From Rhinopomastus cyanomelas (taxonomy: Eukaryota; Chordata; Aves; Bucerotiformes; Rhinopomastidae), in NCBI GenBank assembly GCA_013400115.1, contig VXBP01009458.1, forward strand, positions 372,001-436,000: a stretch of DNA of 64,000 nucleotides, written 5' to 3'. The notes below the pieces were generated by a model. It was not told where the DNA came from. It saw only the letters and a list, made by a program, of their open reading frames with translations, and made no database searches. Both the position numbers and the translations under genes were made by a program. Below, in pieces: positions 12,401 to 27,400 of the stretch; the first letter of the stretch is position 1, and each line of letters begins with the position of its first letter.

Positions 12401-15400
12401 AAAAATGCTGGTTTAGTATTTCGTTTCTTTCAACTATTCAGCCCCCTCTAGATGTGTTTGCTTAGAAGGGAAGTGACTTCACACACAGTGTAATATCACC
12501 ACCACGCATAAAATCATAGCGTTAAGTGCGAGCCTCACATATTTATGGCTTCCCTCCCCCAGCTACTTCAGTCTGCATGATTTAATCTATCCAAGACAAC
12601 CTGCAAGTCTACAGCTTCTACTAGTCACAATAGCCCTGTATATTCAGTTTTAAAGACTGAAATGAATTTTTGAGACTAACTCAGCCAGCAGCAGGATCCT
12701 GTTGACTTGAAAGCTGGTAGCAAGACTCAACACAGGGCTCAGTAGAGCCAATTATGTCCTTATCTAAGCAGTGAGATCGTTAAAGCAGCTTACCTCCTTC
12801 AAAGAGAAAATGAGATCAACATTAAACGAAGTGTCACTTTGTTTTATTGTGGTCAACAGAGTGATATCACTGATTTTCTGAGCTGTCTGCACACACAGAT
12901 TATGCTACTAGTCAAACACCTACCAAAGCAGTAACTATTTTCCAGAAAGAAAACTATGCCAGGATGAACGACTTACATCTGGAAACTTAGGGATCCCACC
13001 CTAGCCTCTACTTATATTAACAAGGGTCTTACCTTTCGTTCCAGGTAGGAAGCAATTAGACCAAAGTTCTTGGGATGTTGGACAAACCTTTTATAAATCA
13101 GAAATTATTGAAGTTTAACAACATAATTCGTAAATAAGCAAAGCAGTTCTGCAAACAACCTGTTTCAACAGCAAGCCCTTGATTTACACTGTTAGCCTAA
13201 AAAGCCCCATTTTCAAATCACGCAAATTCATAACCAAGTAGTTAAACTGAGCTGATGTAACAAGATCATGTACCTACTGTTCTCAGTTTAACCCCATCAC
13301 ACATCTCAAGTACCTCTGCAGGAATTATTTATCTAAGGGCTAAATGTGCATGAGGCTACTCAGTTGAAAAACAAATGTAGAAGTCATTACTGAAGAAACT
13401 TCAGCAATGCCTCACTAATCCAACTCAGAACATTATCAACTATTACTGCGCAGAAGTTTCAGCATTTTCAATGTAACTGATGTTGACTGCAGGGTTAGGT
13501 GTTTAACTGTCACTTGGAATGGAATAAAGATAAAAGATAAGAGAGCTCATTACTTTTCCTTAAAAATCTCTTTCTCATGGTCGGTCCAGACGTTCATGAA
13601 CTGTCTGTCTTTATAAACTTTCATGGGATCCTCCATCAGACCATTCATATTAATAAACTTCACTCGTCTTTGTTCCGCATCAAACATCATGGGAGGAATG
13701 ACCGAGAGCTGACGCATTTGTTTTTCATTATTCTACGGGCACAGAAGAGAAGAAAAAATGAAGAACACCAACATTTGCTACTAATGTTTACAGTTCTTGA
13801 AGTACACAAGAAACTACACAATTACTAAAGCTCCACCACAGCACACATTCACTGCTTGAAGTTCTTTTCTTCCACATAACTCTTCCAGGAATTGCCACTA
13901 TTCCAGTGAACTTTACAGTCAGCTAAAGCAACCACTATCCAAATGATGTAAAACTAAAATGGGGCAGGGTTTATTAAAATGAAGAGTTTACAAACGTTTG
14001 CTACAGCTGTAAAAAAACTACTGTGCAGCAAATCTGCAATGAACAGACACATCAGAAAAATATGGGACAGATACAACTAAGAAGCACAGCCCCTATATTT
14101 GCAAGGCTTGTTTCAAGCCAAACTTCACACAGATTCTCTCAAACCAACCCAGAAACATTTCTCTTACTAAATATTTCTAAGATTTTTAAAAATTCAAACC
14201 CTCTGAACAAGATCTTTCATCTCCAATAACAGGCCTGTGCATCACTTGCTGCACTTCTACAGCAAAGTCCAGCCAACAGCCTCACCTCCTGCTCCGAAAG
14301 TCCATCAATGATTTCAGAAATCTCATGTTCACTTCTAGCAATAGTTGCTGAAAGTCCAGCCCCTCTTTGACCAACTCTAGAATGAGGAGAAAAACAGAAG
14401 TAAGGATGAAGTGGAAAGCAGCTATACTATCAGACTGTGTACACAGTAACGACAAACTTTGAAATTCCTTAACATACTGTTACCAGTCTACCAGATCAGT
14501 TAGGACTGTCCTTTAAGAAGCCTCAGAGCACAACCCCTGTTCCTGTACTGAAATTTCAAACAACTGCTCACTTTTGACAGGTGAGTTTGCAAAGCTCAGC
14601 AAGAAGCACATCGCTGAGTCAACATCAAGAAGAGAGTGCTACCAGTGATTCCACAGCAAGAAGGTGTTTTTGAAACACTAATACGCTTCTGCTGAGTATG
14701 AGGAATGTTCATCAGTGGCAAAGAAATCATCATCTTAAGATGACTGATACACTGGGAACCACGGCTTATTTAGAAATATTTTTTAAAATAAAAACCATGC
14801 CACGCTAAATTTGCCTTTCTAAGTTACTAATACAGCACTGAGATTCATCACACAGAAAAGTTTTGAACTCTTGAATTGACAGGGAGTGTTGTCATTTGGA
14901 AGGATGTTTCAGCTAATGATCTGCAGCCCTCATGACAATTCCCTTTATTTCATGAAGGTGATTTGGAGTGACTGACTGTTAAAAGAGATAAGAAGTTGAA
15001 ATCTTTATGAGGCTCGACCTCTCAAAGGTGCACTACAACGATTTCAAACACTAGATAAACAGATTTCAACACAATTGAGTCAAACTTGACCTAATTCTAA
15101 TTTAAAGCACTACCTGCAGTACCACAGATAAAGTGAACTCTCAAATGAATTGCACTTCATTCCTTCCAAGACTCCTTGTACAGTTCTCATTTAACAAACG
15201 TCTGACAGATTAAAATTAAACAGGGACTTAATTGTCATAGCTTGCAGACTTCAAAAAGCAGAAGTGTCTGGAATAAAATTACATAGCAAGTACAACAAAA
15301 GATCACTCAAATGGTTAATTACAGGAGTCAAATGATTTTGGAGTGTGTAGGCTGATGAATATAGGGATCATGAAACACAGGAGTAACACAGACACCTCAG

Positions 15401-18400
15401 TGACAGAAGTATAACAGTATAAAATAGGGTGTGAGCCCAAAATGAACAAGCTCACGTGCAGCTAATGCTCCAATTATCTAAAGACCAGCCTCACAAACCT
15501 CTTCGCGTATTGGAGCAGCTTAACTTGCACCAAGCACAACCTAGCCAGTCTTTGCTAATCTGTCTGTATTTCTTTTGGAAACCAAGGGTTTGGGTGGCAG
15601 ATCTGAAAAGGGGAATACAAAAGGAACACTTTGGACATCACTAAAGCAGCCCAAGAGGACACCAACCAATGAGGCTCCCTGATGACAAAGCAGATAGGGA
15701 GGGACAGGAAAGGGCAAGATGTAAGGCAGTGGACACACAAGGACAGTCATGAAGATCCTTAAGAACGCAATGCCGTGAAACACAGTGAATACATGTATAA
15801 AGGATGCTTTACACTCTATGATAATGCTAATATTCTTTTTTTTAAGGAATAAAGTGATGAACACAAATTTTAACCAATTTGCTAAAACCAATTGATGAAG
15901 TCCTAGGAGATACTGGTAGGAATATTTCAAATCCATGGTAATACCTCTGAAATCGTTCTTGCTGTTCTCTTTGCTTTCGGATTTCCGGGAACTGTTTCTC
16001 ATAGTACTCTCTTGTTTTGCTCTCCTTAGCTTTCCTGCGTGGATTATTTTCTATCCTGTCAACTTTTTTCTCCCATGCCTCCATCAGCTGATCGTAACGC
16101 TGACAGATTTTCTGTTCCTGTTAAATTCCAAAAGTAAACCTTGAGCTACACAAAAATACACTCAGCGATCAGTACACACAACAATGGCAAGAGGTCGGAA
16201 TGAACAGACAAATGCCTCCTGCTACAGTGGCTCCCATTTTGAAGACAGCATTAGAATTTATATTCAACAACTAATAAAAACGATCTTCCAGACACCACCC
16301 AAAAAAGCCTTGTGACTTTGTATGCCACGTGCTTAGACAGTATACAGGAAAAAGCATAAAGCCAATTAATGCTGGTATCCAGCACACACAAGCTTGGTTT
16401 GAAACACTGTCAGACTTCACAGATCAGAGATGGGCCCCATTTTCTTTCAGATGCTACAGCTACTCTACAGGAAAAGTTCAGAGAGTCCAGGCACAACAGC
16501 TGAAGATTTTCACTGGGTTTCTTCCATTCATACTACTTTACAAAAAGGGAAGAAAGCATTTTCCTTATTACACTTCAGATGTTCAAATAATCAACAAACC
16601 AGAGTTCATTTTCGAGTAGCTCAACAGAATTTTAGCCTAAGGTATTTTTTTTCTAACCAACAGGATTTACACATTGGGGAAGGCAAGTCAGGGATCCAGA
16701 CAAGAAACCAACCATGTGCTCTTTTTGCAAATACATAGCAGTATTACCCGTTGTTTTCTTGCATGGTTTCGCCTTTTGAAGAACAGTATTAGCTTCTTCC
16801 TCATCACCTGGTTTCTGGAAAATAAAACCAGGAAAAAAGTGAACTATGTAAGAATAAAGCACTTCAAAACTACTCAGGAAAGCCACGTGGGTTCTGGATG
16901 AAGATTCTTACACAAAATATGTTCAGGAGTAGGAAACAGAGGGAAAAGTTCACACATCCCATTTGAAAAATCACAGCAACGACAAATGTGAGCAAACGTT
17001 TAAGCTCAGGTTCCACAAATGGTACAGTGACAAGTTATGAAAAGTACTTACGTTTTGATGTTTTCATGGTAGACCTTTGTGTCTGATGGTTGGTTGTAAA
17101 GTGGCTGCAATTTTGGATCAGAAAGGTACATTTAGTACTTTTCAGTGCAAGTTAACTATAAACACCAATACAATATATTTTACATTTTAGTATCCTGCCA
17201 AGAGTGCACCCTGAGATGCTGCAACCTGAACAGACTTGAAGATATTAAAAATAAACTATAGATTTGATTACTCACAATTAGATCATTATAGCTACAGCTG
17301 TATCTAATAGCATTTCTCTTTTTTTGGTACTTCAACCTGCTTGCTAACACAGATTCAAGTCTATTTTAAAAGTGACCCCTCTGCAGCTAGTCTGTTCACT
17401 CAAGCCCCAATACACCAGTGCATTTACACCAGATGTCTTTTATACATAAAGATACACACATTAACCACAACGCAGTGACAGCAACCAGCAACACAGAAAC
17501 ATAACAAAGTGAAAAACAAAAAAAACAACCCAAACCCAAAACCTCATAGCTTACCAGTTCAACTTTTGGACCAAGACCTTCAAAGATCTTGTGAGCTTCC
17601 TCGGCTTTTTTCTGCAAATAAGATTTGTACAGTCTAAGTCATCTGAACTTAGCGAGAGAATGCATCTGATCTTTCTCTCATCCTGGCTGCTAAACCCCTG
17701 TCTGACCATACTGCACCCTTCTTAACCTATAGCTGCAACGTTGTCTCAGCAAATGCAGAAGCCTGTACTTAAACTGTGATCTTCGTGTTTGGAAGGTGTT
17801 GAGAAAGCAGATGCACTACTCAGTAAATGCAAGCAGTTATTAAGAGGAAGAAAGGCATCCTGTAAACAAAGTAAACCTAGCTTTGAAAAATGGAACTAAG
17901 GGGCTAAAATTCTCCAGCTGCCACACACACACGCACACATGAAGCGTGTCAAAGCTCTTCCTTCCCTCACACTAGACAAAGACCCCAACCCTAAGGAAGG
18001 TACCGTGGACAAGACAGTTGGCTTTTACAATTCATTTCAAGCCTGTATGACTTCCAAAACCCACTGTCAGCAGATGAGGCTATATGGAATGACCCAAAAA
18101 AAAGTTAAAAAGTACTCATATGTGCTAGCCCCTAGTCTTCAGCCAAGCTTGTCAGTATTTATGTGAGGAAAAGACAATTCAGCCTAAATAGATACAAAAA
18201 AAATCCTTCAGAAATGTATGCACACATATACAAACATACATGCATGTTTGTATTATTTATCTCACCCCAAGGGTCTAGAGATGAGACACACAGATGTGTT
18301 TCCCTAGACCGCTTACAAGATACAAGAAGGATTCTGTGAGCGAGAATTAAAATGTCTTTAATTTTTAAAGAAGTAAACAAATACTAAGAGAGGGGTGGGC

Positions 18401-21400
18401 AAAACAGAAGTAAAAACTGCCCCACGGAAGTAAATGAAGAAATAATGGGGCGTAGCTCATTGCGTCAGAGTCAAGGCAACGCTCTGTCAACTGAAATGTG
18501 CACTTACCCGATTTTCATCGTAAATAATTTGGACAATACTGCGGTGTTTCTGTTCCACTGGAGGAGGGGAGACAGGCCTCTCTGGCTCTGGAGGCTTAGC
18601 AGCTTCTTCTTCAAGTTGTTGCTAAGAGACGAAAGGAATTAAAATCAGCCATCCGCACTAGGTTACCCTTACCAGCAATTAGTCACCAGAGATAAAATAT
18701 GCATCTGATCAACAGTTAGCACTGCCTGGTATTTCTCCTCTTAACTGACAAAGAATGAATGAAATGGTTTTGGTGCCTATAGGGATGATAACAAGGCTAT
18801 TTCTTGTACTACTGGTAAACTAAATCAACTGTTTGCAAGACTCACCTGATTGTTTCAGCTTGGCATTTAAAGCCACTGTCACATCCATCACTATTTAAAC
18901 AAAAATACCAACTCAGGAGAACAGTTACCCCAAACCTGCCTTCTCACAGAAGAAATAACCCACAGAGCTGCCTTCTATATTGTAGACATTCAAGTGTCTT
19001 TATTACTACTGTGTCACTGCTGAACAAAAGGTACATAAGTCCTTCTAACACTCCACAGAGAACGTAACTCTAAACGTACTTCACAGCAGAAACACACCAC
19101 TCCACACGGACTGCAGTTCCAAGGCTGTTACAAGCAAAACATTCCAACAGCAATGAATAAAACCTTGTCATGTTTTCCTACTACTCCACTACTGTCACAT
19201 CAAATAGATCTGGTTCAGCAAAATCTTCATTTTTTTTTTTATTGTAAATATCCTTCACCTGTGACTGCTACAAATACACAACAAAGAACTTGTGACCCAA
19301 GGGATCCATCCTGCCCTACAGTAGTGGCTGGAATGTGCTGTACTGCTGCTCAAGAATTAATTCAAAGTGTTTGCTGCATGCCATACTAGACTGCCTCAAT
19401 TATTGCAGGCAACAGCAACTCTGCAATTTTTTTTTTTAAGTCAAATTAGGGATTGGAAGGGACCTCGAAAGATCATCTTAGTCCAACCCCCCTGCCAGAG
19501 CAGGATCACCTAGACCAAGCTGCACAGGAACATACAATGAACCTTCACAGATGACACACACAGTACTTGCTGATTTTGTGGAAAAGGGAACAAACAAGGA
19601 GAAAAGATAAACATCCTTAACCCACAGTCAGGTACGCAGTGACGTAATCTTTTGTTTTCTGCTGAAGGTCACTTTACAGGTCACTACAATTCAGATGGAA
19701 TTAAATGCTTCCATTCCATACAAACATACTGCTTCAGAGTAGCCTGTTATCCCAGAGTTAACACTCAAGAGTTAACAAATCCTGTAGCATAACTCTCATT
19801 TCCTACAGAGTTCTCATTAAAAAAACATAAAGCTGGCAGGACTTCTACCTGGATCTTTGAAAGTCATAAAAGGAAAAAGAGACAAGGACTATGATTTTGC
19901 CAATGAGTAACAGATGCCTTGATTGAAGGGTGGGTTTAGTTGGCCACAAAAGCTACTGGGAAGGCAACAGCTACTGACAGCAAACATTTCCTTTGCTTCC
20001 AGTGACTGAAGTGCAGTTCTCTGATGCGAAGCATAGCCAGGACTACTAAGTGGCATCTCCCCCCCCCCTTATTTCTCTGCTGTCTACTTGCACCCCTCGA
20101 CTAGACTTTCTCCCAAGCGTGACCTTAGCTACAGGTGTTAGGATCTCCTGCCCTTGTGAAAGCAGATGGTTCAGGGACTTTTGTGCAAGCTCTGGTTTTG
20201 AAGACGCATGCAAGGTATTCTCCCCTTGCCCAGACTGCGAAAGAATGAAGAAGAGAGCCTCCCCTTGTCCAGCAGTCATCCTTAAAGCTGAAATTACAGC
20301 CACAGTGTCATTGTTTCACTAGCCACCTAACAACAGTTTAAAATAAAGGCACCTACTGTCAGTGATCCTGTGTAGCTTTCTTCTATTTTCAAATATGCTT
20401 CAAAGTAAGTGATGTCCAACCCATCCAAATGCTCTAGCAAAATCATACACAACCTTCCCTTTCCAACTTTGTTTGGGTCACATAACCAAAAAGCTCACCA
20501 CCACCACCACCACCACATGAAGCTTTTTCCATGCCCTTTTCACCAGCAGATAACAACAGCAGTGCCTGTTATGCTTACTTGCTTTTTCTTCAGTTTAAGG
20601 ATTTGCTGTTCAACCTTTGCAATTTCCCGATCCACACGGTCCATGCTCTGTATCAATTCTTCCTTTGACAGCTTTGAAGGTGAAGCATTTTGATCCTCCC
20701 CACAAGGCTGACCAGAAATTGGAGAAGATGGTCCCTCATGCTTTCCACCAAAAGCTGGGTCCTTTCAGGGGACAGGAGAAGGAAAATCAGTCATCAGTCA
20801 CACTGGAGTCATGTGCACCAGCGTTCAGTAACCAAACTGGCACACATGAATTAAAAGACAATTCTGTTATCTGTATCTCTATTGAGGAGCTAAGTTACAG
20901 CTTGGCTTTTCAGTTTATTAATGCTCTAAATATTTCAGAATTAACTGACACACCACTTACGATACTGCAATTTCAAAGCCCATCTATAAAAATAACAGAA
21001 CACTTCAATATTTAGCTTGAAACCAAAATAAGACCATAACATCTCCCCTTAAAGACTATATCTTCATAAATGCAAACAGTATCTTTTCTATTTAAAGGAA
21101 GGGTTAATGAAGAGTCAATCCTCTTGCACATACTCTGCTGAGGACACTCTTGAAGACAACCATGGCCAGCATGACAAAGTATGCCTGCAGTCGCTTGTGG
21201 TTCTAAATGTTCTCTTGAAGTTCTAATACCGGTACTGTTGTACTTCATGTCCTCAGACCACCACGCTGACTACCATGACTACCCAGCTGGGCCACACTAG
21301 CTCAGCAATACACCCCTCATTCAAGCCAATCTGCCTGAAAGATGATGTGCCCGAACACCACCTCTCCTCAAGACCGTACGAGGCTGTTTCCAAACTCACA

Positions 21401-24400
21401 CAGTAGCTTTCTGTATGTAACAGCTAGATGAAAATGTGGTTACAGGCAAGCATGTTAACATTGCACACCTTAGCCTGTTTTCCCTGACCCCTCTGATCTG
21501 AGCTTTGCTAGGCAACAGAGCAAGTTCCTAGGAAATCCCATGCAATCATCATTTGAATTTACTTCACAGTTTATTCACATGACAGAGATATTCACATGGT
21601 AGAGAGAAGGCAAGACGAGTGATCACCTTTCAAAAAATCTGGTGCCTACTAACTTGAATCCATATGGTGACATTTTCCTTTGAGTTTAGCGTCTGGAGCG
21701 CTCACCTCACCCACCACACACCACCTTTCTGGTGGGTGAGGCTGTGAGCTTGTGTGCATGCAGGAGAGAAGATACTCAATGTTCATTTGAGACATGTTTG
21801 TCTGCGCTATACAAACTGCCCTAATCAATATTCAGTATCTACAATAGAAAAATATCCACAACAAAGGAGACCGTCCCAGCTTTACCCCCACTGTGACAGT
21901 GACAAGTATACTTAGTGTTAAAGTATAATTAGTGTTAAAATCATTTCAAATGCCTACAAGTGAAAGTGGGCAAAGGGAGTACTTTGACTAGCCTGTACAA
22001 ATATTTATGACAGTAAATAATGGACATGCAGGCATTTGTCAGCAGTTTTCAGCTGAAAAGCAGAAATATTTCATGCACTCTATTATAATCACTCTGCACC
22101 TGAGATGTTAATGACTTAAGAGTGTAGCAGCAACTCAGAACTCCAGTCTCTACTGTGTTTGAGGTAGAATCATCCTCTTGTTCTTTTATAAAAGAATAAC
22201 ACTGACTCATGACCAGAGTTCGTAACAGTTTGTAAAAGTACATCTCTGGGATTAAAGAACCTGAACAAATGAAACAATTAGGCAATAAAAAAGTATTGTT
22301 AGCTCACTGCAACACAGAAAGTTACGCTTTCAGCATCAGAAGAAAATGGCTTTACCTTCTTAATATCTGCAGACCTCAACCCTTCCTGCAGAGGATGTAC
22401 TAAAGGCAAGACAGTAGCTGCACCGACACGCTGAAAATGGGAATCAGAGACTTGTTCAAGACGTGGTCGCTTAGATTCCAGTGAATCATGATCTGTCTGA
22501 GATGGACCTGGATGAAATTGCTGTTCATATCCAGTTCTCCTTTCCTGAGGCCTAACAGAGAGAAAAGATAAACTAATAAAATGTATTTTTTCAGTATTAA
22601 GAAGCCTCTGAGTTCCTCAACCCTTCTGAAATATGCAGGAGATGCAATTTAATGAAGTTTCTTTTAAACAGCAAGGCAGACAAATGTCTTTAAAGCATGA
22701 TCCTCAAAAACACAACAATTATAATCCACTACAAAAAAGAAAGTTGACTTGAATCTTAAAAGCCAGTCTAAACACTATCATTTCAAACCCTTAAAGAATC
22801 CTACCACTGCTACGATGATACAGCCCAGATCAAAGCTCCAACTCAAATGATAAACAAAACAACCAACCCAGGAGAGAAATACAGTGCTCTATTCCACTGA
22901 ATACAGATGGCCACGACAGCTCCATTATTTCATTTTTGCAGTCAAATGATTTTTAAATGCACACAGAATGCCTGAAATGAACCATGAGTCTATTTGGAAT
23001 TTGATCTCTACTAAAAAGCCACTAGTATATGACAGAAACAGTCATCGATTCAATTTGCGAGTCGTTTAGAAACTCCTCCTTCTCAGGAAAAGACAAAAGA
23101 ACAGGATCACAATCTTCTTTAATGGACATCCTGTGCATTGCACTGTAAAGAACCTCACACGCTTCAACACCTTCCTATGAAGTGCCACTGAAGAGATGAC
23201 AGTAGTTTCCTGTATTTTGCCAGAATGACCAAACAAGCTTTTACAAATTTACAGCGCAGGAGGGATTTACTTCTGCTATAAACTGAAGTTTTCAAAACTC
23301 CAAAAGCCACTACAATTCTCAGCACTAAAACCCATCCTCCCCGACACTGTGGCAACACAAGATTAAGGCAGTATGTGGTCTCCAGATTCCACTGTCATCA
23401 GGTTATTTCTGGGAATATTCTAATGAGACTTTAAGCTAGACCAGTGTTTACATAACATTCATCACTGGTATTTGTTCAGAACCAAATACTTCAGCTATAG
23501 CCAAAATAAACTGCTAGCAGCAATCCACTGTATAAAAAAATCACTCTTAGCAGATAAACATACTAAGAGTCTGAGAAAACAAGGCACAGTTACTTGCAGC
23601 AACACTTGCTTACAATTGTACATCAGCATACTAATAGGCTACAGCACTGAGGTGCATAAACCATGCAGTAACCTGCCTCCTAAAAAGAAGGATGTTCTTG
23701 CTAACACTGTTATCTAGTTAATCTCATTCTGATCTATAGTGGGGTTTTAATGTCTAAATTTGATTTTCAGAGTACATCCAGTACTCTTTGGGTAGGTAGT
23801 GAAATGAATGGGATCTGACATCTTTCTTGGACCTACCAATTTCACAGCAATACTAATGAGCATTTGAACAGTCATGAATGCCCACCACGAAGTAACCCAT
23901 TTTACTGAGAGCTATGATATTACCAAGCTGATTTACAACATATGGCTCAGTGTAGTTGCCCACTGTACTTGTCCTCAGTTAACCTGTGGGACTCAGATGA
24001 GTGGCATCTACTTACAGAGACAGGCGTGGTACTTGAGACTGACAAAAAGGGTATTTAGAGCAAATGATACGAAGCTGTCAAGGATCATGCCAAAAGCAGC
24101 ATATGCTCTGATTTAGTCCATTGTGCCTGGAAGTCCATTTGGTGCCACATTTCAGTGCTTTACAATTCTTACAACTCAAACACCCAACTAGCTCAGTCAC
24201 ATGGACACAATCTGCTGCATAAGCAAGTAGGAATATGACAGGTAATATTCACACTGTAACAGCTCCTACACTTGTTGCATCTACTTGGCAAGATTAAATT
24301 ATCCAACAGTACAAACTCTACAGACTTCTAACCAAAACAGAACTAAAAGTTTGCATTATGCACGTTTGAGTCTCAGAGGTTTACTGACAGCGCTGTTCAG

Positions 24401-27400
24401 AGAGGTGTGGGAAAAGCAAGGCAGCCTGGCACTAATACATTAGTTAAACCAAAGGGGCAGAGGAATTACACAACAGATATAACACTCCAAAGTCAAGATC
24501 GACACTGTCAAAACAGCAGAGCACTGAGCAACAGACTCAAGCACTTACGACAAAAACTGTGAACGTTTCTACTCAGAAGTTAAAACAAACTTTACAGAAA
24601 GCACAGCCTCATGGAAGATTCATGTTTACATACTCCGAACGCAGCATCCTTACCTGTCAGAGCCTGGATGAAACTCGGAAAGCAAGGAAGGCCTGCGCCG
24701 GAGCTGCTGCTGCTGCTGCTGCTGCAAAAGCTGGGTTGCTTGACTGACTTCCAGGTGGGACGAGCGATAATCAGGAACTGCAAATTCCTAAAGAAAACAC
24801 ATTTGATGTTGGTAAGAACAAAGACATAGCCTTTGGTGTCATGGAGCAACCATTTCATAGAATCATAGAATCACAGAATCATAGAATCATTACTGATCGG
24901 AAGGGACCAATCATCCAGTCCAATCCGCCTGCAACAGCAGGATCACCTAGACCAAGTCACACAGGAACCCGTCCAGTTGGGTCTTGGACATCTCCAGTGA
25001 GGGAGACTCCACAACCCCCCTGGGCAGCCTGTTCCAGTGCTCCATCACCCTCACCGTGAAGAAGTTCCTTCTCAGGTTGATGTGGAACCTCCTATGTTCC
25101 AGCTTACAACCATTGCCCCTCGTCCTATCACTACATGACACCGAGAACAGCCCAGTGCCATCCTCCTGACACCCACCCCTCAAATATTTGTAGACATTAA
25201 TGAGGTCACCCCTCAGTCTCCTCTTCTCCAAGCTAAAGAGACCCAGCTCCCTCAACCTCTCCTCATAAGGGAGGTGTTCCACCTCTCTTATCATCTTTGT
25301 TGCCCTACGCTGAACTCTGTCCAGAAGCTCCACATCCCTCTTCAACTGAGGAGCCCAGAACTGGACACAATACTCCAGGTGTGGTCTCACCAGGGCAGAG
25401 TAGAGGGGGAGAAGAACCTCTCTTGATCTGCTAACCACCCCTCTTCTAATCCACCCCAGGATGCTGTTGGCCGTCTTGGCCACAAGAGCACATTGCTGGC
25501 TCATAGTCATCTTGCTGTCCACCAGGACCCCCAAGCCCCTTTCCCCTACACTACACTCCCAAAGGTATTAAATTTCCAAAGGTATTAAATACAGACCAAG
25601 ACCAGATCGCCAAAGCCTTATAAATATTTTTCCTTTAGCTGAAATAAATGGTAGTTTTAACAAAACACAAAAATGAGTCTGCAGCAGAAGATCCCTTAAA
25701 AAATATCCTTTAAAATCAATTCTGCACATCAAAGTACAACTGGGTAAAATTAGAATGTATTTCAGCAACCCTCAGACAACTCTTCTCTCAAAACACAATG
25801 ATATCAAACAATATTAATTAGGACAATTCAGACAAGATGCATCTCCTGACGGATGTAATTCATAACCAGGGTGAGGTACAAGAGAATTCATTTATTTCTA
25901 TGGGTCTTCAGTCACTTCCTGTTAGAAATCATATGCAGCTGGCATCAACTGCAAAGCAGCTCTGCAAGACATTAAATAGGTCATTACCGGTAAGATTTTG
26001 CTTTTACAAATTACCTAAAAATAAAGAGAACAAGCCCAGAAGCTCCAATTCTTGGATTTCCTTTTGCAAACATGTAAGTAGAACAAAACATCTAAAGTAT
26101 CTGCAACAGGAGGAGAATTTCATTAAAATGAGGGAAACCTGAGCTGTTCTAAAGCCAACAGCTAGTTCTTTGCAGTCTCGCAGAGAGCACAGGATGGCAG
26201 AATAAATGCTCAGCAGCAATGAGCAAGTAGGAGATTCTAAAAATCTCTGGCAAGCAGAACAGAGTTAGCTGGAAGCTCTAGCACAGCTGCTTTGGGAAAA
26301 AAAAAATAAAATCAGAGTGCAACACAAGTGTTTACAGTTCAGATTGCCGTTCCCACCTTGCACACAGATTTTGTCAAGGACTACGTCTACCTTATAGAGA
26401 ATCGAACCCAATTCTCCTTACTCAGAACAATGGAAGATGACTACGGGTTTAATTCTTCCGCTCCTGGGTCCAGTAGGAGATTAAAATCTAGTCTGTGCAA
26501 AGAGCCCAGTCTCTCAAAGGCTCTGTTACACCCAGAGCACTACACTGACATCAGGCACGTACTAACTTTAGACACATTATTTGCACATTCTTGGAAAGTT
26601 ACTGTTATCAATGCATATGGACTTGGCCACACTTGTGTTGGACAAATATAGTACAGTGCTTAAATATTCATAAGTTAAAGCAACACTACAACCGAATCAC
26701 AGAATCATTCTGGTTGGAAAACACCCTTGGGATCATGGAGCCCAATCACCAACCCTACTCTACAAGGTCACCCCTAACCCAGATCCCCCAACACTACATC
26801 TAAGTGACTTTTAAACACATCCGGGGATGGGGGCTCAACCACCACCCTGGGCAGCCCAGTCCACTGCCTGACCTCTCTCTCCGTGAAGAATTTCTTCCTG
26901 ATGTCCAGGCTAACCCTCCCCTGTTGAAGCTTGAAGTCCTTCCCTCTGATTCTGTTGCTAATGACCTGTGAGAAGAGACCAGCACCAACATCTCTACAAT
27001 GTCCTTTCAGATAATTGTAGAGAGCGATGAGGTCTCCCTTCAGCCTCCTCTTCCTCAAACTAAACCACCCCAACTCTCTCAATCTCTCCTCATAAGATTT
27101 ATTCTTGAGGACCAAGACGTGCAGCACCTGTGCCCTAAAGCACCTGCTGACACCACAGAGCCTCCCAGTTACTCCGTGTCTGTGGCTCATGTGACAGAAC
27201 ACTGGTGCTTTCTACAAGCTGCTTCTCCTTCCGCTATCACCGAGGCCTGAACAGCCTCCCTGTGCTGGAGATGGGAATAGTTTTGATAGGAAAGGTACAG
27301 AGAGAACCAAGGCAGCAGTTCTCTTGTCATCCCCATCCCCTACAGTGAATTAACTCAAAATACAAGAAATCAATGATAAAACCAGGAAGTTCATATTAAC

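Larger units (their letters stand above)
18622..20578. other. NCOR1 intron (coding exons 4-5)
   Basis: 1957 bp. It contains a CR1 3' fragment at about 19447-19533, a C10 tract near 20060 and a (CAC) run at about 20496-20516. Confidence 0.8.

Noticed and set aside
15541..16002. 153-codon minus-strand frame
   Set aside because: It begins inside NCOR1 coding exon 9 in the wrong frame and reads into the intron.
24947..25534. 195-codon minus-strand frame as a host gene
   Set aside because: It is the C-terminal part of CR1 ORF2, followed by the CR1 3' octamers.
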